7,793 bases of DNA. Source: Hungateiclostridiaceae bacterium UBA3922. GTDB lineage: Bacteria > Bacillota > Clostridia > Acetivibrionales > DTU013. Under the pieces are notes generated by a model. It was not told the origin of the DNA, did not search any database, and saw nothing but the letters and a program-made list of their open reading frames with translations. Made by a program: the position numbers and the translations under genes. Numbering within the stretch: position 1 is the first letter of the stretch; each line of letters starts with the position of its first letter. Shown here in pieces: positions 1 through 7,793 of the stretch. The stretch lies in assembly GCA_002386045.1 (NCBI GenBank), contig DGEQ01000106.1, forward strand, positions 7,336 to 15,128. The letters are read 5' to 3'.

Positions 1-59
1 CCCCGCAGAAAGACACATCATCATTTGAAATATCAGGGGTAAGTAAAGGGGAGATAGGA

Positions 60-3584
<3,525 letters not shown>

Positions 3585-3612
3585 GCACTGCCATAACGAT
3601 GGCTGGTTGTGG

Positions 3613-3655
3613 CCGGCGGGTGATCGCATCGATGCGACCATTCGCCGGTTTTTTT
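3613..3655 (+). terminator. Intrinsic terminator of nifJ
   Basis: The arms CCGGCGGGTG (3613-3622) and CATTCGCCGG (3639-3648) pair over 10 bp, two of them G-U. After one A-C mismatch come 5 more pairs, TCGCA (3624-3628) with TGCGA (3633-3637), closing a TCGA loop. Seven T residues follow at 3649-3655. It lies 28 nt after the nifJ stop codon. This is a textbook Rho-independent terminator and separates nifJ from the CotS-like gene. Confidence 0.93.
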
Positions 3656-3683
3656 ATGTTCCTTCTAATAAAGCCTGCATCCG

Positions 3684-3691
3684 CATATAAT
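3684..3691 (+). promoter_or_regulatory. Candidate -10 element for the CotS-like gene, inside a dyad
   Basis: CATATAAT contains a perfect TATAAT (3686-3691) and also resembles the -10 of mother-cell sigma factors: 7 of 8 to sigma-E CATACANT, 8 of 9 to sigma-K CATANNNTA if the next base is included. No convincing -35 sits at the right distance for any of them: TTCTAA at 3663-3668 is poor for sigma-A, ATA at 3668-3670 is about 3 nt too close for sigma-E, and no AC is in place for sigma-K. The -10 overlaps the left arm of an inverted repeat, CCGCATA (3681-3687) and TATGCGG (3705-3711), which could be an operator or a hairpin in the leader. A promoter is expected here because a strong terminator precedes it; the sigma factor is undecided. 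Confidence 0.45.
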
Positions 3692-3739
3692 TGATTGAAC
3701 TGCTTATGCGGTTCCATCACGGTGCATCCTGGATTGGAC

Positions 3740-3745
3740 GGAGGT
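3740..3745 (+). promoter_or_regulatory. Ribosome binding site that fixes the CotS-like start
   Basis: GGAGGT lies 6 nt before the ATG at 3752. The reading frame is open upstream to a TTG at 3695, but that codon has no Shine-Dalgarno sequence and sits only a few bases after the candidate -10. The ATG at 3752 is therefore preferred. Confidence 0.85.
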
Positions 3746-3751
3746 AGCGGC

Positions 3752-4741
3752 ATGCAGGGGATCGAAAAGGAAATAGAGCAATGCTTCGGGTTTGAAGTCA
3801 GAGGTATTTGCCCTTATAAGGATGCATACGTCGCGGTCACATCTGCAGGGAAGAAACTTGTCAAAAGGGTGCTGTTTTCACCTGAAAGGCTCATATTCGT
3901 GCATGGCGCCAAGGAACACCTGGTGGACAGGGGTTTTGCCGGGGTGGACCGCTATGATGTCACAAAGGAAGGAGAACCCGGCTTCCGGTGCGGTGACTGT
4001 CTCTATGCAATGACCGATTATATCGAGGGGCGTGAAAGCTGTTTTGACGATGACGAGGACCTGAAAAAGGCCGCGGAAACATTGGCAGCCCTGCACCGGG
4101 CGTCTGCAGGATATGTTCCGCCTGACGGGAGCATGACGAGGGACGATCTCGGGAAGCTCCCTGCATATTTCTCAAAGCGCATGAATGACATAAGGAAGAT
4201 GAGGAAGCAGGCAAAAAAGGGGAAAAGCCGTTTCGACCACCTGTTCCTGCAACATGCCGACCGTTTCATAAACATGGGCGAAAACGCGCTGTATCGCCTT
4301 TCCGTATCGTCCTATGACAGTCTCGTCGAAAGCGCCAGGATGGAGAGATCATTCTGCCACCATGATTATACCCATCATAACATATTGCTGGACGGCCAAA
4401 GGGTGACGGTCACGAACTTCGACTACTGCTGTTTTGAACTCAGGGCATATGACGTGGCCAACCTTATCAGGCGGAAAATGAGGAGGTGCGGCTGGGACAT
4501 CTCGAAAACCGGACTGATAGCCGAATCATACAACAGGATATCTCCCCTCGGCACAGAAGAGCTTGAGATAATCGGGATCATGCTGGAATTCCCGCAGAAA
4601 TTCTGGAGAGTCGTCAACCGCTACTACAACAGCAGGCGCAGCTGGTCGGAAAAAGTCTTCCTGGGAAGGCTCGAAGAGGTCATAGAAGAAACAGGGCCTC
4701 TTATGGCGTTCCTCGAGGCCTACGAAAAATATTTCCTGTAA
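3752..4741 (+). CDS. CotS-family spore coat kinase-like protein
   Basis: A 329-residue soluble protein of the CotS/YsxE/YutH group, which has the aminoglycoside phosphotransferase/choline kinase fold. The N-lobe has a candidate ATP-anchoring lysine in KKLVKRV (about 34-40, Lys38). The catalytic-loop motif is FCHHDYTHHN at 201-210, with Asp205 as the probable base and Asn210 as a metal ligand. TNFDYC at 221-226 supplies a second metal-binding aspartate (Asp224), followed by the helix DVANLIRRKM typical of this family. No signal peptide or membrane segment is visible. Family members are made in the mother cell and become spore coat components; their substrates are poorly known, and the family call cannot distinguish CotS from CotI, YsxE or YutH. 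Length is slightly below the roughly 350 residues of Bacillus CotS. It appears to be transcribed alone, after the nifJ terminator and convergent with fhs. Function is inferred from motifs only. Confidence 0.82.
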   Translation: MQGIEKEIEQCFGFEVRGICPYKDAYVAVTSAGKKLVKRVLFSPERLIFVHGAKEHLVDRGFAGVDRYDVTKEGEPGFRCGDCLYAMTDYIEGRESCFDDDEDLKKAAETLAALHRASAGYVPPDGSMTRDDLGKLPAYFSKRMNDIRKMRKQAKKGKSRFDHLFLQHADRFINMGENALYRLSVSSYDSLVESARMERSFCHHDYTHHNILLDGQRVTVTNFDYCCFELRAYDVANLIRRKMRRCGWDISKTGLIAESYNRISPLGTEELEIIGIMLEFPQKFWRVVNRYYNSRRSWSEKVFLGRLEEVIEETGPLMAFLEAYEKYFL

Positions 4742-4797
4742 CAGCCGTGTTTTCCTGCAGGGCGCGCTATAAACGACACATTCCGCTTGTGTGCCGC

Positions 4798-6468
4798 TCA
4801 GAACAGCCCCGTTATGCTCCCGTCTTCGCGTATGTCGATCTGCTCGGCGGCCGGGACTTTCGGCAGACCCGGCATCGTCATTATATCACCTGTCAGGGCA
4901 ACGATGAAGCCGGCGCCGGCGGACACCCTTACCTCGCGCACATTGATTTCAAAGTTTTCGGGCCTTCCAAGCATTTTTGGGTTGTCGGAAAGCGAGTACT
5001 GCGTCTTTGCCATACAGACGGGCAGATCATCGAGCCCGAGATCGGTAAGCTTCCTGATGGTCCTGTCGGCCGCGGGTGAGTATACCACGCCCCTGGCCCC
5101 GTATATTTCCCTCGCTATGGTCTCTATCTTCTCCTTTACGGGAGCATCCAGGCCGTACAGGAACCTGAACCGGGACGGGACTCTGTCCAGCAGGTCAAGC
5201 AGCTTTTCCGCCAGTTCCCTGCCGCCTTCGCTGCCTCTCGTGTATACCTGCGAAATCGCGGTCTCAACGCCCAGTTCCCTGCACCTGTCCCTGATATATT
5301 CGAGTTCCGCTGGCGTATCGGTATCGAAAAGATTGATGGCCACGATCACCGGCACGCCGAATTTACCCAGGTTCTCAACATGCTTTTCGAGGTTCGGGAA
5401 CCCGCGTTTCAGGGCTTCAGGATCCCCTGCTGCGAGTTTTTCCTTTGGAACGCCCCCGTTGTACCTGAGGGCGCGCACAGTGGTCACCAGTACTGCCGCG
5501 TCAGGCTTGAAACCGCCCAGCCGGCACTTGATGTCGAAGAATTTCTCGGCGCCCAGGTCTGCACCGAAGCCGGCCTCAGTGATAACGTAATCGGCGATCT
5601 TCAGAGCCAGTTTCGTCGCCTTGATGCTGTTGCAGCCATGGGCTATGTTTGCGAACGGGCCGCCGTGCATGAGCGCCGGCGAATGTTCCAGGGTCTGGAC
5701 GAGGTTCGGTTTCATCGCGTCCTTGAGCAAAAGCGCCATGGCGCCTTCGGCCCTGAGCTGCGAGACCGTCACCGGGGCTCCCGAATAATCGTAACCGATG
5801 ATTATTTTCCCAAGGCGGTCCTTCAGATCGGCGATATCCTCTGCAAGGCACAGTATGGCCATGATCTCGGAGGCCGCTGTTATGATGAAGCCGTCTTCCC
5901 TCGGTGTGGCGTCGGTTTTCCCGCCTAGCCCGACCACTATGTTCCTGAGGGCCCTGTCGTTCATGTCCATAGCCCTTTTCCAGGTCACCTGCCTCGGGTC
6001 GATACCGAGTTTGTTGCCCTGGTGGATATGGTTGTCTATGATGGCGGACAGCAGGTTGTTTGCGGCAGTGACAGCATGTATGTCGCCGGTGAAATGGAGA
6101 TTGATGTCCTCCATCGGTACTATCTGCGCATATCCTCCGCCGGCCGCGCCTCCCTTCATGCCCATGACGGGTCCGAGGGACGGTTCCCGCAGGCATATGA
6201 CGGCTTTTTTGCCCATTGCCGCCAGGGTCTGACCAAGGCCGACGGTGGTGGTCGTTTTTCCCTCGCCTGCCGGGGTCGGGTTTATTGCAGTGACCAGTAC
6301 CAGTTTGCCGTTTTTGTTGTTTTTCACCTTCTGCCAGAGGCTATCCGACAGTTTAGCCTTGTAATTGCCGTAAAGCTCGAGTTCGTCTGCGCTGATGCCC
6401 AGCGCCGATGCTACTTCCGTTATCGGCTTCATTTCGCATTTCTGTGCTATTTCTATATCCGTAAGCAT
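4798..6468 (-). CDS. fhs: Formate-tetrahydrofolate ligase (10-formyl-THF synthetase)
   Basis: Cytoplasmic enzyme joining formate to tetrahydrofolate with ATP hydrolysis to give 10-formyl-THF. It feeds purine and formyl-Met synthesis and, in acetogens and syntrophs, the methyl branch of the Wood-Ljungdahl pathway; it can run in reverse to make ATP. The 556 residues match the usual length of about 556-560. The ATP-binding loop TPAGEGKT is at 65-72, the first family signature GMKGGAAGGGY at 103-113, HGGPFANIAHG at 268-278, and the second signature VTTVRALRYNGG at 328-339. The frame stays open for 34 more codons to 6570, but that start lies upstream of the -10 box. MLTDIEIAQK at 6468 matches the family N-terminus and has a weak AAAGG site (6478-6482) 9 nt upstream. 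Convergent with the CotS-like gene and divergent from yabG, so probably monocistronic. The sequence alone does not show which direction dominates in vivo. Confidence 0.97.
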   Translation of the reverse strand: MLTDIEIAQKCEMKPITEVASALGISADELELYGNYKAKLSDSLWQKVKNNKNGKLVLVTAINPTPAGEGKTTTTVGLGQTLAAMGKKAVICLREPSLGPVMGMKGGAAGGGYAQIVPMEDINLHFTGDIHAVTAANNLLSAIIDNHIHQGNKLGIDPRQVTWKRAMDMNDRALRNIVVGLGGKTDATPREDGFIITAASEIMAILCLAEDIADLKDRLGKIIIGYDYSGAPVTVSQLRAEGAMALLLKDAMKPNLVQTLEHSPALMHGGPFANIAHGCNSIKATKLALKIADYVITEAGFGADLGAEKFFDIKCRLGGFKPDAAVLVTTVRALRYNGGVPKEKLAAGDPEALKRGFPNLEKHVENLGKFGVPVIVAINLFDTDTPAELEYIRDRCRELGVETAISQVYTRGSEGGRELAEKLLDLLDRVPSRFRFLYGLDAPVKEKIETIAREIYGARGVVYSPAADRTIRKLTDLGLDDLPVCMAKTQYSLSDNPKMLGRPENFEINVREVRVSAGAGFIVALTGDIMTMPGLPKVPAAEQIDIREDGSITGLF

Positions 6469-6555
6469 CGGGTCCAACCTTTCGTGTTTATATTGGAAAA
6501 TGTCCATACGTGCGGCGTCCGCATATGTTGTGCCGATATATAAAACCTGCACTCT

Positions 6556-6584
6556 ATTATACATTTCCATTCATGCCAAAACAA
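6556..6584 (-). promoter_or_regulatory. Sigma-A-type promoter for fhs
   Basis: Read on the - strand, a perfect TATAAT (6561-6556) is preceded at 17 bp by TTGTTT (6584-6579), which matches the first three bases of TTGACA. Transcription would start near 6549, giving a leader of about 80 nt before the ATG at 6468. I looked for a tetrahydrofolate riboswitch in that leader and recognised none. The perfect -10 and ideal spacing support it; the -35 is only fair. Confidence 0.7.
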
Positions 6585-6608
6585 TAGAAAACGCGAAACG
6601 GTTATTTA

Positions 6609-6636
6609 ACAAATCCCCCGCGGTTTACATATTATA
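6609..6636 (+). promoter_or_regulatory. Probable sigma-K promoter for yabG
   Basis: AC (6609-6610), 17 bases, then CATATTATA (6628-6636) is an exact match to the classical sigma-K consensus AC-N17-CATANNNTA. Bacillus subtilis yabG is known to be transcribed by sigma-K, so the match fits the gene. Transcription would start near 6643-6645, leaving a leader of about 65 nt. A sigma-A reading of the same region is also possible: TTAACA (6606-6611), 18 bp, TATTAT (6630-6635). A dyad, GGTTTA (6622-6627) and TAAACC (6635-6640), surrounds the -10. Confidence 0.68.
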
Positions 6637-6710
6637 AACCAGGAAACAGGGTGATAACAGCCGTGCGGACTGGTCACAGCGCAACATGGCATGAAACGGC
6701 AGGTGAGCGG

Positions 6711-7610
6711 ATGAGCGGAATAAAGATAGGCGACATAGTCGCAAGAAAGTCCTATGGATGTGACGTGTTTTTCAAGGTGATGGACATAAAGGAAAGGAAC
6801 GGCGAAAGGATACTTACTCTCAAGGGCATCAGCTACAGGATCGAGGCCGATGCTCCCGAATCGGACCTTGAGGTCCAGCCGGAGATGAAAGTCAGGGAAT
6901 ACAGGGACAGGTGCTGGCGCGAGGCTGAAAAAACCGCGGCGGACAGGATGTACGAAATGAGATATTATCGCTATTACATGCCGAGGAGCAGGGGGTGGCG
7001 AAAAAAAGCGCACTATAGAGATACTCCGAATGACAAGGCCGAGAAGATAAAAAAGCCGGGTAAGGTACTGCATCTCGACGGAGACAAGGATTACCTTGAG
7101 CACTGTATCGCTGAATACAAAAAACTGGGGATCGATGTGGCAGGCGAATACGTCCCCGAAAAGGACCAGCCTGCCAGGGTCTATTCGCTGCTGGAGAAAT
7201 ACCGGCCCGACATCCTCGTGCTGACCGGCCATGACGGCCTGCTGAAAGGGAAGGACAATTACAACAACATTTCATCATACAGGACCTCGAAATACTTCGT
7301 CGAAGCCGTAAAGGAAGCCAGGCGGTTCAACCCCGACATGGACGGGCTGGTGATTTTCGCCGGCGCATGCCAGTCGATGTACAACGAGATAATAAAGGCC
7401 GGGGCCAATTTTGCCAGCGCGCCGTTCAGGGACCTGATACATGCACTCGATCCCGTCAGGGTATGCCAGAAGATCGCTTTTGCGAGCATCGACACGGTTT
7501 TGGACGCCGAAGATGTAATAAATAACACGATAACTGGGAAAACTGGTATCGGAGGCATACAGACAAGGGGAAAATACCGGGAAGGGTTTCCGGCCGAGCC
7601 GGGGAGCTGA
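6711..7610 (+). CDS. yabG: Sporulation-specific coat protease YabG
   Basis: Cysteine-type peptidase (MEROPS U57) acting in the mother cell. In Bacillus subtilis it trims coat proteins such as SpoIVA and SafA and prepares proteins for cross-linking; in Clostridioides difficile it processes germination proteins including CspBA and pre-pro-SleC. The 299 residues are close to the usual 290 or so. The N-terminal part (about 3-60) is the small beta-rich domain beginning KIGDIVARKSYG. A charged, Arg/Tyr-rich linker (about 61-115) precedes the peptidase domain. VLTGHDG places the likely catalytic histidine at 174, and FAGACQS the likely nucleophile Cys220. No signal peptide is seen, as expected. The frame is open from a GTG at 6651, but that lies only a few bases after the predicted transcription start. 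The ATG at 6711 fits the family and has AGGTG (6701-6705) 5 nt before it. The stop codon is the first triplet of a repeated segment downstream. Confidence 0.95.
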   Translation: MSGIKIGDIVARKSYGCDVFFKVMDIKERNGERILTLKGISYRIEADAPESDLEVQPEMKVREYRDRCWREAEKTAADRMYEMRYYRYYMPRSRGWRKKAHYRDTPNDKAEKIKKPGKVLHLDGDKDYLEHCIAEYKKLGIDVAGEYVPEKDQPARVYSLLEKYRPDILVLTGHDGLLKGKDNYNNISSYRTSKYFVEAVKEARRFNPDMDGLVIFAGACQSMYNEIIKAGANFASAPFRDLIHALDPVRVCQKIAFASIDTVLDAEDVINNTITGKTGIGGIQTRGKYREGFPAEPGS

Positions 7611-7620
7611 TTAAGGTCCG

Positions 7621-7668
7621 GTGACACTCCTCAGTAACGGGTATTCCTTTGTGGCTGAGGAGCGTCAC
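7621..7668. repeat. Hairpin 1 of the array
   Basis: GTGACACTCCTCAG (7621-7634) pairs with CTGAGGAGCGTCAC (7655-7668) at 13 of 14 positions. The exception, A7626 with C7663, becomes G-U on the - strand. The 20-nt loop contains GGGTATTCC. The stem starts 10 nt after the yabG stop codon and has no T tract after it, so it does not look like an ordinary terminator for yabG. Confidence 0.88.
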
Positions 7669-7680
7669 GCGTTTGAACGG

Positions 7681-7731
7681 GGGGACACTTCTCTGCGGAG
7701 AGGTATTCCTCCTGGGAAGAGAAATGTCCCC
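7681..7731. repeat. Hairpin 2 of the array, possible terminator for yabG
   Basis: GGGGACACTTCTCT (7681-7694) pairs with AGAGAAATGTCCCC (7718-7731) at 13 of 14 positions. The exception, C7688 with A7724, becomes G-U on the - strand. The 23-nt loop contains AGGTATTCC. TTTT follows at 7732-7735, so on the + strand this stem could end yabG transcription, although the T tract is short. The stem differs from hairpin 1 at three pairs that all change on both sides. Confidence 0.85.
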
Positions 7732-7747
7732 TTTTGATTAGGGTCCG

Positions 7748-7793
7748 GTGACACTCCTCAATAGCTGGTATCCATTTGTGGCAGAGGAGCGCC
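7748..7793. repeat. Hairpin 3 of the array, cut by the window end
   Basis: GTGACACTCCTC (7748-7759) is identical to the arm of hairpin 1. Its partner begins GAGGAGCGCC (7784-7793) and runs off the window, so the two outermost pairs cannot be checked. Two mismatches, A7753 with C7790 and A7751 with C7792, are both A-C. The stem is two pairs shorter on the loop side than hairpin 1. The loop holds GGTATCC and TTTGTGG. Confidence 0.8.

Larger units (their letters stand above)
7608..7793. repeat. Array of three related hairpins after yabG; 25/26 direct repeat with 127-bp period
   Basis: No gene is visible here. The 26 bases at 7608-7633 recur at 7735-7760 with one difference (A7614 against G7741), a period of 127 bp. 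Each copy begins TGATTA and continues into the 5' arm of a long hairpin; a related third hairpin lies between them. The three loops share GGTATTCC, GGTATTCC and GGTATCC, and loops 1 and 3 also share TTTGTGG. The array may continue past the window. It could be a REP/MITE-like palindromic element or a structured RNA; no mobile-element gene is present to decide. Confidence 0.85.

Noticed and set aside
1..40. CCCC and GGGG ends of a possible terminator before nifJ
   Set aside because: Only four pairs over a 31-nt loop, without a T tract; not a credible structure.
4742..4797. Possible bidirectional terminator between the CotS-like gene and fhs
   Set aside because: Only a 5-bp stem is found, ACACA with TGTGT around 4776-4792, and there is no T tract on either strand. 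CCTGCAGG and GCGCGC are short palindromes of no clear meaning.
5380..6232. Long open frames on both strands overlapping fhs
   Set aside because: They are alternative frames of the fhs coding region, with low-complexity Arg- or Ser-rich products and no supporting start signals. The fhs frame carries all conserved motifs.
6469..6549. Tetrahydrofolate riboswitch in the fhs leader
   Set aside because: The leader is about 80 nt and shows none of the conserved THF riboswitch core that I can recognise; only tiny stems such as GCGG-ACG-CCGC are present.
6691..6714. Seven-codon leader ORF (MKRQVSG) whose stop overlaps the yabG ATG
   Set aside because: The ATGA overlap is suggestive of translational coupling, but there is no ribosome binding site before its ATG, and so short a frame is expected by chance.
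7608..7793. CRISPR array
   Set aside because: The repeats are palindromes of about 50 nt that differ from one another and are separated by 12-16 nt. There are no constant repeats alternating with unique spacers, and no cas gene is present.

Overview
The window looks like chromosomal DNA from an anaerobic, endospore-forming member of the Firmicutes, probably of the class Clostridia. Two genes point to strictly anaerobic acetyl-CoA and one-carbon metabolism: a single-chain pyruvate:ferredoxin oxidoreductase and a formate-tetrahydrofolate ligase. Two others, a CotS-family kinase-like protein and the coat protease YabG, are restricted to spore formers. By eye the DNA is of middling G+C with frequent AGG and ATA codons. 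I cannot name a genus from this alone.

Layout. (1) Positions 1-59 hold only a short upstream region with a strong ribosome binding site. (2) nifJ (60-3584, +) is complete and ends at a strong intrinsic terminator (3613-3655). (3) A CotS-like gene (3752-4741, +) has its own candidate promoter and a well-placed ribosome binding site. (4) fhs (4798-6468, -) converges on the CotS-like gene with 56 bp between them. (5) The 242-bp gap 6469-6710 separates the divergent fhs and yabG genes. It carries a vegetative-type promoter for fhs and a promoter matching the mother-cell sigma-K consensus for yabG. (6) yabG (6711-7610, +). (7) From the yabG stop codon to the window edge there is no gene, but three related long hairpins stand in a row; the last is cut by the window end.

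How the parts relate. NifJ makes acetyl-CoA, CO2 and reduced ferredoxin from pyruvate. Fhs charges formate onto tetrahydrofolate for biosynthesis, the Wood-Ljungdahl pathway or its reverse. The two spore genes act late in the mother cell on the spore coat. Each gene appears to be its own transcription unit, so I see no four-gene pathway here.

The least ordinary part is the hairpin array at 7608-7793. The copies differ in sequence but keep their pairing through compensatory changes. Every stem mismatch is A-C on the + strand, which becomes G-U on the - strand, so if these are folded RNAs the - strand is the better folder. I see no CRISPR array, tRNA, rRNA, insertion-sequence gene or defence system in the window.
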